64,000 nucleotides of DNA from Alitta virens (taxonomy: Eukaryota > Annelida > Polychaeta > Phyllodocida > Nereididae), in contig OW028573.1 of NCBI GenBank assembly GCA_932294295.1, positions 56,955,829 through 57,019,828 on the forward strand. Direction: 5' to 3'. The notes under the pieces were generated by a model. It searched no databases. It saw nothing but the letters and a program-made list of their open reading frames with translations, and was not told the origin of the DNA. A program made the position numbers and the translations under genes. The stretch's first letter is position 1. Every line of letters starts with the position of its first letter. This document shows, in pieces, positions 1 through 12,264 of the stretch.

Positions 1-671
1 GAGATTAGTTACCTTAGTAAGGAATTGTAATTGATTTATGCTAAATACTACATCGTGCCTCGAAATCATGTGGAGTGGGAATGTCATGCCAGTAAAAAGC
101 CGGGGGAAATTAAAATATTCGGTTTCATTTTTGACGCTAAAACCTCTGGCTGCATATGTTTGAGGGAGCCAATCCCAAACACCATTCCATTTCCAAAGCA
201 ATCATTAAACAGGATTCATTGGCAGAACTCAAAAAGGCTTCCCAGCAATTGTTCATATTTGTTAATTTTACATGGCTGGCTTTTAAAGCTTCCCGAAAAT
301 AATATCTGCGGCCTGTTCCGAGTGCTCGCGTCTTAATGAATAAGTTATCATCATGGCTGTCCAACGATTGGAAAATCTAAAGAGCCTCATAAATATTTCA
401 GAGTTTTTTCAGAGTCTGTGAAAAGCAGCAAAAATCAACTCCTAAAACATACATTGTCTGTTGTCATAAAGATAAATTGGCACTTTAAATATTGTGAACT
501 TTGTACCAATTTCGAAGTCTTGCCAACAGATTCCTCATATTACATCATTCGTGGGTTTTGGGGTCTTCATACTGCTTATCAAATCACAATACCCATCCAT
601 TGTACAATCACATTCATAAATCATAAAAATATTCCCCAAAAAGAAAATAGGTAATGGAAAATAAGACTTAC
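1..671. other. Intron 5 (partial) or 3' region, no exon recognised
   Basis: This stretch lies downstream of the transmembrane exon on the minus strand and begins with the donor GTAAGT at 671-666. I see no exon with good splice signals in phase 2, no domain and no clear minus-strand polyadenylation signal, so it is most simply the start of an intron leading to a tail exon outside the window. Confidence 0.6.
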
Positions 672-753
672 TTTTGCAGGTACACCAGGCCGGCTAATAA
701 AATACACCCAGCTATTGCCAAGGCAATCAGGACAACAATAGCCATGGAAAGAC
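672..753 (-). CDS. Exon 5: transmembrane helix
   Basis: This 82-base exon opens after acceptor TTATTTCTTTCTAG in phase 1 and encodes G-LSMAIVVLIALAIAG then CILLAGLVYLQ, an uninterrupted hydrophobic helix of about 23 residues with small-residue spacing (A-x-x-x-G type). It ends in the split codon AA before a perfect donor GTAAGT, in phase 2. If the donor were not used, the next codons would be AAG TAA, ending the protein one residue after the helix. Intron retention would therefore give a tail-less form. The phase-2 exit contrasts with the phase-1 extracellular introns and marks the usual border between shuffled ectodomain and tail. The remaining cytoplasmic coding sequence is not identified. 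Confidence 0.85.
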
Positions 754-3700
754 CTAGAAAGAAATAAGAAAGAAATTGAAAGAAGCCAATTAACACACAC
801 TACACTTTTTCTTGTTTTTTTTTTTATGATTCGCCATACTTTTGCGTTTCTTTGCTAGAGTGAGTTATTGTGCATGAAACATGAGTTCATGATGATTTGG
901 TTATAAATTGTCACAACGGCAGAATGGGGATGCTCCCAAATTCTGGGTGGCATCTCAGCAGCGATATGTATTTTTCTTGGAGATGCCGACAATATTACAT
1001 AGGCCTATATATGTAGATAAAGATATTGTATATATACCTTATGTATAACTGTGTGTCCGGATAATATCGTACACATACATGTAATGTGAATAGAACATGA
1101 TTCTAAAAGGTTTGAGTTCTGAATGCATGTATATTCAGATATATATCTTAAATTGTCTTTTTCATTTAAGTTTAATCTTGCAAATCTAATTCTTAAGAAT
1201 TCCAGGAACTTACCAAAGGAGAGGGATAAGCCAGGCCATGACACACTCTGCAAGGTGGCTGCAAATAGAGAGAACATGGCATTATGAATTTATACGATTG
1301 CATTAGGCTGACCCGGTGATGTTCTGCTTGGCCGGAGAGGAATGACATGGCCGTCAATCACCATCTCTGTCAGTTAGGGGACGTTTGATGGCGCGGATAA
1401 AGGGCAGTCAATGATGACATGTGGCCAGAAAAGGGACACGGGCAGACATTTGGGGACATGGGGCCAGTTGCTCAAATCTCCCAGACACTCTTAATGACAA
1501 TGGGCGACCAAGGGCGCATACGTAACGACCACGTGACATCGATCTCCATTTATGATTGGTGGGCCTCATTCGGATTGATGCACGTGGTGAACTGGGGAGC
1601 ACGATGAGATAAATCTGACCCAACCGCAGCCAGGGCAGAGGAGGGCAGCAGGGCCACTGGACGCTCTCCATTGTGAGATGGGGAGGCACTTATCTCCCCC
1701 TGCAGGTCAGTGCAGTCCCCATGCAGCCCCGTCTGCCTCCGCACTCCTCCTGCAGTCCTTATCAACCGCAGCATCTTCTTCTTTTGATGCCTCACTTCTG
1801 GCCTGCTGCGGCTACAAGGGATTACCACAAGGCGAGCCTGTGCTCCGTGAATGTAAAAGGCGAAGGTAATAACTCACTTAGGAGCGATGGATCACCCGCC
1901 GCGATGGCCCAGATATGAGACAGTGCGCTTGTCACTGCCCTTTGCCGCTCAATCGGTCAGGCGGGGAGACGCCCCCCACCCCCTCCCTCCCCCCACGCCA
2001 AGCTGCCCCTCACTGCCCTGACTACATCAGGTGGTAATGAAAGTCTGCAGCTGGTCGTGCCATCCCCCAACTTTGACATGAACCTGCTTGAGTTATCTGC
2101 AGCAGGGCACCATTGCCAGCACCAGCTCCAGTCATGCTGACCCGTGTACTGCCAGCGGGGCTTCTGGTCCCCTGCCCTGGCCCTGATAACCAGACAGGGG
2201 CCGGGAGGCCAGGCTCTGCTGACATCAATTGTGCTCGGCCAATGACACTTCTGATTAGTTTTGATTTCCCCCTGTAATTACCATGTGTCCCCCGTGGACT
2301 GTCCGGTGATATGACTTCATTGCTGGCCGGGACGTTGGATTGGCTCCGCAAGGGCGATACACCGCTATCAGCTCTCTTTTCTCCTTCTCAAACTACGGCT
2401 TTATTGGAAATACAGCTCCTGAATGCACCAGAGGGCCAGTAGCAAAGGCAGCAACGTCCCTATGACCTACAACTATGGCAGCTTATTGCTGAATTCAGGC
2501 AGCAGTTACCTTTTCCACCCTGTAACATTCCCGTCAATACTGGCCAACCACATGTTGTGGGCAGTGTTTGATCCGGTCCAGAATAAGGTCATGTTTGCCA
2601 ATATGTTTCACACCAGGACTGGCCAGTATGCAACGGATAGTGCCATTAGGCCACACTTTATGATTAATGCTGTATGCCGGCCAGTGATTCTGCCCTATAA
2701 TCCAGCGGACATATGCATGGGCACTTCTGGAGGAGCCGTGATAGCCTAGCACTTCTCTGTGTAAGCAATTAGCTAAAAGACACCTGGAGAGCAAGGCAAC
2801 TATAACCATATAGAGGAAGACCGTGGGCCCGAGAGGTCATATAGTATGCAGATGTGATGCCACATGAGTTGATATTGATATAAGGTCAGGTGGCCCTGTT
2901 GTCTTTTCAAGGGGTTGGATTGTGTGCCTTTTTTGCTCATCTACTTGAAAGCCTCCCCGCCGAGGCAGTACAAAGAGGGCCATGAAGACAAAAAGTGGCA
3001 CGTCGTGCTTTAAAAGCAATAAGTGCGCTGATATAGTGCAGAAATGCATTAAGCGTGAAGTGGCTAGCATAGGAGGATGCTCGGCAGGAAAATTGGCCTG
3101 GCTGAGTAAACTTCCTGATACTAGGCTCATCAATACACTCTTCCCCTCTGTGCATAATGCAGGGCCCATTGTTGGGCCTTGTGGAATCTCCAGATACAGC
3201 GTGAATCAGTGCTCCACCCCGCCTCCCTCCCAGGAGCTGCAGGCAAGCACAGGCAACAACCAACAGCTGCCGGAGATGTGCATGGATGTGCAGGGGATGT
3301 GCAGGATGTCTGCTGTGTGTGTTTCCCTTCACAAATTGCTAGCAACCCACCTATAGTGCAGTTTAATGTTAGGCCTAATGGTTCTTGCGCATGGTGTGTG
3401 AACCATGTTTATGCCAGTACTCTTTCTTTATAGTTTAACGCCAAAATCCCTCCGCCATAAAAATTAGATCCTCAGCGTGATCTGCTTGTCTTGCAGACAA
3501 ACAAGATATTCTTGCGCCAACCTATTGATTTTGAGATTAAGACGATCAAAACGAGGGGAACCTGATTACTGGTCTGGAACAGGCTGACAAAGATTCCCAT
3601 TGAAGGATGAATGGAATTTTAAACTCGTTTTGCATGCCAAGCAAAACATCGATATACTTAGATAAAAGAAATTAAGCTTGGTTATCCCTAGGGCAAGGTT

Positions 3701-6700
3701 AGACTTCACATGCTCATATTTCTGGTTTAATTTGCAGCTGCAACTTATGAAATTTCTACTAAGCATGCTGAACCTCAAGGGCAGCATGACCTTGAAAGAG
3801 CATGCCAGCAGATGTGCTTGCCAGGCCTACACTATTCATGCATGGATATTGCAGGATTTACTTATGAAAAACACGCAAAATATTACAGCTGTTTACTGAG
3901 GTTATTGAATTATATAACATTAAATGAGTAGTAAACATGCATTTTACGTTCTTTACTTACTTCATAAACTATGCAGGCCTACTATTGTGCAATAAATTCT
4001 TATTCAGGCTACTTTCATGGTAAATCAAAGGGCATACTACTTTATAAGAGATTGGAGGCAGATAAAGGTATGATACAAGGTAATTGAGTGAGCCCTTTAT
4101 TTATTTCTTCCATGTCTTAGTCCATCAATAGACATCACAAGACTGAGGCTGTCTCACCTGGGGTACAGTTATGGGGGATGCCGTGCCACTGGTCATTACG
4201 ACAGGTGAGGGTCCACGTGTATCCAGAGTTGTTACATCCGGCCGTGATGACGTCACCAGTAGTATAAGCATTTATACTACTGTCACCATCCCTGATGAAC
4301 CAACCATTGGCAGGTCGAGGGACTTCTGGACAGCCGAACACTGAAAAAAAGAGGAAAAACCTGTTGAAACGATGAGGAGGAAAAAAGAGACATTGATGGA
4401 TCACCATGGTAACAGCTGCATGAAGGATGAGGTCTGCTAGAAACATCCCTAAAGACACAAAGAACCCACAATACAAGAAAGTGATAATCTAACAAGGAAA
4501 TGGAAACATCTGATAACGTCAATAAGCCAGAATTAGCCAATCAAGCAATAAATTCTTCTAGGAGATTTACTGTCAGAGCCATGTCACTGAAGACAGCAAT
4601 AGTTTAAGTTGCAAATTGTAACTTCATTGGTGCATACATTACGAGCAAGTCTGGTGCTGAATCGACACATCCAGAGTAGAATTTGATCTTGCTGCTGCAG
4701 TCATTACAGTTTCTGAGATCTTTTGAAACATCCAAATATACGACAATAAGATACGGTTTTAACATTAAGATATGGTTTTGCAGTAAGATATGGTTTTAAC
4801 ATTAAGATATAGTTTTAGCATTCAGATATGGTTTTAACAGAAAGCAGCAAGAGTAAAACCATGTTCTTCAAATGTGAAAAAAAAGAAGAAGAAAATCCAA
4901 ATGGCATGATTTTAAGGCTATGGGAAACAACAGTCAGATTTAAATCAGAAATATGATCACGTAAACCCTCCATACTTCTATGTCATCAGCATGGAAGACA
5001 AACAGTTGTATTTGACGCCTCCCCATTTCTTACATTTCAAGCAAGGAAGGCTTTTAGATGATGTAAACCTTGCATGAGGCATCTTGGCTACTTAAATCAC
5101 AGGCCAGACTTTAAACTACTCACAGGAGAATATATTTAGCACTGGACCCAAGCCAGTGAATCAAGGGCAGTTGACAAAGCCTTTTTTGATCTACGATCCT
5201 TGGAAATAGGCCTTGATTGTCGAGTAACCTTTAAAAGTAATGTAACTAAATCAATAAACTCGATTGATGGGTCTGGCTCTCAAGTATCAAATATTGGAAA
5301 AACAAAAACTGAAAAATTGCAGGGCCAGTCCACAAAACACAATGTCACATAATAAATGGCCACTAGGATCAAAAGAAGAGCACTGACATTTCAGGCTGGC
5401 ATTGATCATCACAAGATCACGACTGCAGTTGGCCTGCAGGGCATGGGTGTACAACTGTTGCCATGGCAACCAAATCACTGTTTGTTTTTTGTTTTTGTTT
5501 TTATGGCATGTGTCAAATGATTGTGATTTCAGACACCTTGTTTTTTGGCAGTTTGTGTAATTTGTATGGAGCGATGTTATCGGTTGATGCAACATTGTTG
5601 TATTCTGTAGTTTTGCACTGCTGGTTTTTTGAGTATATTCAATTAAGTGAAAAAGCAGTGAAGGTTACTGACATGAAAATAGAATGAGGCATTGTCAGTC
5701 ATCCTCAGAACAAGGCCTTGGCCTTATTCTGCACTAAGGTTTTGTGCCAACTGAATAAAAGAGTTACAATGCAGATGAGCTATTTGCTCAGTGTGGAATA
5801 TTGACCTCAGAGTGGAGTGGGTCTTTTTTATGACAGGGTCTTTCGATCAAGCTTTGCTCAACTCACAGGAGATGGACAACCTGTCCTCTTCTGTCCCTCT
5901 CTGTTTCAACCTATCCCTGGGCCCTGCCCTGTATCTTGCTTTACCCCCAAACCCCCTCCAAACAAAGCCTTGCGGTCCACAGGTCACGTGGCTTGCCCAC
6001 TGGTGCACCATCACGTGATCCACCCTTAAAGAAGATCCTATTGGACAGTCTGTCTGATGCCCGTCACGCATGTCATGCTATCAATAGTATCCATGTGGCC
6101 CTGGCCTCTAGTAGACCCCTGGTGGCCGACACGGACAATGATGACTGGCTGCGCAGTGAAGTTCATTGGATCAGATGACTCAATAAAATCTAGCACCCTG
6201 TGACCTTTTGGACAGAAACACCGGTTAAAAGCACAACAGCCACATGATGGAACTTAAATGGTGTCATACTGGGCAGGTCTCAGCTAAACATTGAAGAGGC
6301 CTACTAAATATGCCCCGATCTTCATAGCGTTATACCTCCATATACTCCCATTTCGGATCAAATGGAGCAAGAAACGACAGCCAGTCTCACGCCATGTCTT
6401 CTCATGATGTCCTCTCCGGCACAGGGCGCCTGGATCAGTAGGTAAACTGAGCATGCGCAAAGTGACAGAGGGAGCGTCGTCACGCCATCGCTTCACCAAA
6501 CATGTGAAAATGATGGAGAAATCATCTCGAGGGAAGATGCTGTTTCACTCAGTCCGTGATTATGCACACCGGTGTCAGGCCAATTGGGTTGCTGCTGCAA
6601 ATATGCTGGAAATATGCAGACAATGATACTCCCCCCTCTCCCCAGTATAAAAGATCTAAGGGCAAACTATCATCACTTGGCTTTTGTGCTCCCATCACAC

Positions 6701-9700
6701 TCCTATTGTGTTATCGTGTCCTCAGGCATCTGGGTAGCATATCTGAGAGATTCTATATAAAAACATCTTCACATAGTAATAGACTTATAACCTACAAAGC
6801 CTAACCCGTTTCTATGGCTTTCCTATACTGTGTGTTGCCTTTCTTTAACATAATAACTTAAAGCTGCATACAACCCACAGTGAAAAAGCAACTTTAATAT
6901 CTACACAAAATTGCTGTCAGTTTATGGGCATACAGTAGCACGAGACGCCAGCACTACATATCTAAGTTATTGGATGTTTTTTTCCCGTCCCTTGTGATTA
7001 CATGGCCTTATGAGTTCTTTGCGAGTTCTTTGTGATTTCTGGGGACTTTGTGTGACTGGCTCGTGTACTTGACTGTGTCATCCTGTCGTTGTGTCATCAT
7101 GAGCTCATTGTGTCATGCCAGAGGCACCCTGACACACCATGACACAGCATTGACACTAGCAGAGCACCCTGACACAGCCTGTTTGATGCAAGGCTGATTA
7201 AGGCAGTGAGGTGAAGCGCTGGTAATTGCAGAGGCAACCTCTAGCCTTGACTCGACCATTAGCAAAAGATCACAAAGCTACACCAGCCTCTGTATCCTCA
7301 TCTCTTTATCAACTTCCCCTCATCCGAGGTCCAATGAAAGGCAGGCTGGCTACCCTTGCAACCTCGCCAATATTACAAGCTGATAGTTATGGAGATTGCT
7401 GCCGCGGCCTGTTATAGATTACCATCAGGCCTCGGAATATGTTGCTTGTGTAGAGGTTGTGCAGAGGATGCGCGAACATCTTGCAATGATATTGGAATGT
7501 CAACCTCTGCAGTCAGTCTGACTTTTATCAGAAGTAGAAGCCAATAACGGAATATACTGACACAATCCAATACACTCCAATGATATTTATATTCTGCTGA
7601 CCTGGTCTATCTATAATCAACAATTTTTGCCGCTGAGTAATCTGGAAGTCAGATCATACGTTGCCATAAAATAATAAATCCCGAAAGAAACTGTATAAGG
7701 AGTTTGATTATGAAACTAAAAAGATACTAACAGATTTTTGGTAACTTCTTTTGAGTTTCTATCAAATTTCCTAAAACTATATGAGCTCTGGCTTGTATTA
7801 CAACACTAACAACACGAACCTTCCCTAAATCTGGATTCTGTTAACTTTTTCTTCTATTGCAGCTATTTTTCCTTTAACCTTCCATGGCCATGCTCTTTCC
7901 TAAACTGAGTGTCAGTTTCCCATTTAATGTATATTGTGTTATTTGATATATCGCCTTTGAACCAGTGCTTTTCTTATAAAGAGTTTCTTTTGTGTTCTTT
8001 TATTTGCTCAGCTTTTATATAAGAACTTGAGAAGTTGGCAAAGTGATCTTAGAAACACTTGATCTTAGTGTAACGTGTTTTTTTTAGTGTGTATTAAAAT
8101 TTTGCAATATTTTTGCAAAATTGATGTCATTAATCTTGAGCGTCTTCTAAGCTCCGAGCTGCCATATTCAGCCCATCCTAACAAGGCTTTTTTCTCAGTA
8201 ATTCCATGAAAAATTCATTTCCAACTAAATCACGTCCCCAAGGTTTGGCTGCTGCTCATCTTGTGCAAATTTAAAGGTGCAGTTTCGAAAGAAATTTGCA
8301 AAAACGTTCGCTTTGTGTCCCAGAATAACCCAGGTTCCCCTGCTCAACGTGCCACATTGAAAAGGAATGAATAATCATTTTGACACGACTACAATATTCG
8401 TCTTTGTGGTGATAAATGAATAAATAAATCCTCAATTCCATTCTAGAAGACACTGCACGCAAAGTAACATCTTTAACTCAAAGTAACATCTTCAATTCAA
8501 AGTAACATCTCCACAGTAGGTTGCTAAATTATGCAATGCCTTCATGTTTTACAACATTTTAGTTTCTAGATTTACGACAGAATCTGAATAACTTTTAAAC
8601 ACCAGAAGATGCTTGAACGCACAGCGTTGCGGTGTGTGTGGCTTGTGACGTCAAATCGCTGTCGTTAAGTCGTCGTTAGCGTTCATTTGGTCACGCAGCG
8701 CCCTCTGTGATCTAAGGGCCTTATAACATCCGGTTATCCATATTTCATGGGGGCGAGTCAATTAAAGGACCGCCCGCAGCCATGCACCTCCTAATGTTTG
8801 ACAAAGTCTAGATAGAACACACACGGCACGTGCGCATTTTTAACACTCCCTTGTTAAAATTGTATGAGGAAGGAAGAACTTTTTCCCCTCCAATACAGGT
8901 GAGTGGCTTTACCTGGTATTCATGGGGACATTTTGACCATTTTTGTCATGCACACGTTTAAAACGAGCCTTTGTGTCCTATTGTCTTTGTATTATTTCTG
9001 TGCCACTGGTCTAAAGTACAATTACATATTAACAAATGGGTGGGGTATTTTCATTGCCTCAACATGGACGCTGTGTACAAGGTAGTCCTTTCTTTGTAAA
9101 AAATGATATGCTCAGGGAAGTAAATGATCCCACCCATGGGGTAAAAGTGTATCTTAGTGTGAACTCCAACCTTTATTATCTCATCATTACGTCTACTTCT
9201 GGCACAAAAGTTGACCAACAATACAATACAATACAATACAATGGTAACAATGGTGACAATACAATAACATTACATAAGGGCTGCAAAAATTGTGCCAAGA
9301 AAGAGGCATGCATATGTCATACTTCTTTATTATTTATTTTTAATTATTTATAAACATATTTTTCCAGGGTAGCTCCTTCAGAGAATCGGTTTTTGAATCT
9401 ATAGTTTTGTACGACTGAAATTAGTTTTCTCTGGAAGCATGTCAATCTACATGATATTTTTTCCTCTGACTACATCATGTCATCTCCATGTACATCTCGA
9501 TAGAATACTTTTTCTAAAGCAACATATTTTGCCCCAGGATTGTATTCAGTATGTTTAGCACCCAATGAAATTGTTTTTCGTGGGTGCACTCTTAATTATG
9601 CCTTATATTACAGAGAGAACAATTTATTCCTTTTTAGGAATAAGCGCCTGCAGAAACCACCACAGCTTTCTTAATCAAAAACTCAATTTATGAATCGTGA

Positions 9701-10085
9701 TTCAAATTCCTAAGCGTGAAAGAAACATTCCGTATGTCAAAACTCAATTTGAGGCTAAAAGAAATTATTCAAAATGTCGTGATACGAAATCATAACAAAA
9801 TTGTGAAAACCTTCTGTTAAATATGATTGGTCAGATAATGAAATAAGGCAGACGTGTATTGTAACCCGGTCGGTTTCTTTGTTCGGATATTTTGTGGAAT
9901 GTTGAATAGAAATATCAAATTTTGTAAAAAGTTTTAGATTAAATTCTTAACATGAATATACGATGTTTGAATTATTATCTTAAACCAATAAGCAACTGGA
10001 ATGCACAAGTAAATATCACCCGGCACTTTGTTCTTTTAATTGTTTTTCAGTAAACCGATCCATCTATCCATCTATCTATCTATCC

Positions 10086-10118
<33 letters not shown>

Positions 10119-10148
10119 CCTATCTACCTAAAGGGTTGGGGGCCTAGC

Positions 10149-10180
<32 letters not shown>

Positions 10181-10218
10181 CCTATCTACCTATCTACCTA
10201 AAGGGTTGGGGGCCTAGC

Positions 10219-10250
<32 letters not shown>

Positions 10251-12232
10251 CCTATCTATCTATCTATCTACCTATCTACCTATCTACCTAAAGGGTTGGG
10301 GGCCTAGCTCAGTGGTAGCGCGCTGGGCTTTCAACCACTGGGTCCTGGGTGCATTAGCCCAAGTTGAAAGGCCGTTCCATCTATCATCTCGTGGCAACGG
10401 TTGGTCTTTGTCTGTTCTACTAGGCCCAGAAATACTAACCATCAATCAATCTAAGAACAGCACAGACAATGATACACGTTTACACTACATTGGCTAAGAC
10501 AACGAAAGAACCCACAGAGGCAGAGAGACATAATGAAAGGCACTGCCAACTAAAGGTCTCGTCTGATCTACTTCTGGCTCGGTCTTAGATCATCACGGGT
10601 TACTGAGCTAAATATCGAACCCAAGACCTTAGGAGGAGCCGGCTGATGTCTTTACCACTGGACCACCCAGCTAGATTGATTGAATTTATCAGAATTCCTA
10701 GCCCATAATATTAACTTTTGTGATTATGTCAGTGTTTTCCAGACCACCAACGGAGTGGCATGGCACTGATTTAAATAAGTTAAGGTCGTAAAATCGACTT
10801 TAGCACAATGCCAATCATGGACATCGATTGTAACATGCATATGAGAGAATCGATAGAACACAGGCTTTAGAAACTTGCTCTTATTCCATAACCTGTCTGT
10901 TATCCCTGGAGTCAATGCTTGAATGGCTGAACAAACGTGTGGACAGAGGGGAAAGACAGGCACACAAACATGTGATTACAACTGTATACAATGCAACAAA
11001 ACAGATCATCCCCCAGTAAGGCTATAATTCGTAAATTCCCATGGGTTTCAATCGCAGTTTGATCTTAATTTTCAAGTAAATTTGTTATGAAAACTTTTTC
11101 TATTTTGTTGATTTCTTTTTTTAATAAATTTTGATTTTGTTTATTTGTGCCCAAGGAGAAAGCGTGTATAAAGCTATTCAGGTTTCAAAATAATATAATA
11201 ATATTCATAGTATCATTCATAGTATCTAGTAGTTTTATTTGCAAGGTGGTGTTAATACGAGTTACTCACTCTTAACCCGAAATCCATTGTATGCATTCAA
11301 GAAAAAACAGAGTCAGCTAGAGTAGGTTTAAAAATGAAAGAGACTCACCTTTGTATTTGAGCAGGAAGTATCTGTCGTTTTTGTGGGTGCCTTGAATGAT
11401 AACCTCAACCATGTGAGACTTTGATGTAAAAACAGTGGTCTGGCCTGAGCACAGGGTGAAGGGCCTGGCATTGCCCTGTTCCCGGAAGCTAGCATAAGCC
11501 ACGCATGCGCTGTGACCCAGTTCACTGCCATCTAGCGGCACAGTGGCGAAGTCTATGAGGCTGATGTTGACCCTTTGACCCGGAAGTGCATGGATGAGCC
11601 AGGGCGATCGGTATGAGCCACAGTCCGTTTCCTGTGTGACTACGCTACCTATGACTCCCTCGGGCGCCGTCAGCTCGGCGAAGGTTGACGAACTGCAGCG
11701 ATGGCGGTCGGCCTGCATAACTGTCAAAAACAGACAGACAGAGACATGAGGACATCACTGCACCTGACAGTTACAATCATTCTTGTAAATGGTGGAGCAA
11801 GGCTGCAATACCAGCCAGCTATCTTCAATGCCAAATGCGATGGACTACTCATTAAGAAATTCTCCAGCGATTTCCACAGGACTAATTTATGCAGATTGTA
11901 GGATTCAATGGTTTCATCGACTGTAACTAATTGAGATGGAATCGGCTATCGAGTTCGACAGTTTGCATTGACTAATTCACCTGGCGGGGAAAAAAGAAAA
12001 AAAAGCTGCAAGGGTAATCGATTTGGCCCCAACTACAATTAGAGGGAGCGTGGGGAAACTTCCAATGTCAACATTAGTAAAGCTTTGATTGCGGCAGATT
12101 ACCATGAGTTAGAGAGAGTGGACCACAGAAAATAAAGACAAGCAGTCAGACAGTGCAACAGTCTGACTGACTAAAACTGACAGACAGCTAGACATGCAGA
12201 CAGACACTGTCAGACTGACAGCTAGACAGTCA

Positions 12233-12264
<32 letters not shown>

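Larger units (their letters stand above)
4341..11348 (-). other. Intron 3 (7.0 kb), CUB-like to sushi exon
   Basis: A phase-1 intron with donor GTGAGT and a T-rich acceptor. It contains two minisatellites (4748-4840, 8461-8514), paired TCACGTG E-boxes near 6.0 kb, a CpG-dense block at 8.6-8.9 kb, a partial SINE near 9.2 kb, and the tetranucleotide/SINE cluster at 10.05-10.68 kb. No further exon of this gene is recognisable. Confidence 0.6.

Noticed and set aside
11713..11714. Alternative acceptor for exon 3 after ATGCAG
   Set aside because: It would shift the frame out of phase with exon 2; the upstream GACAG site keeps phase 1 and the open frame.
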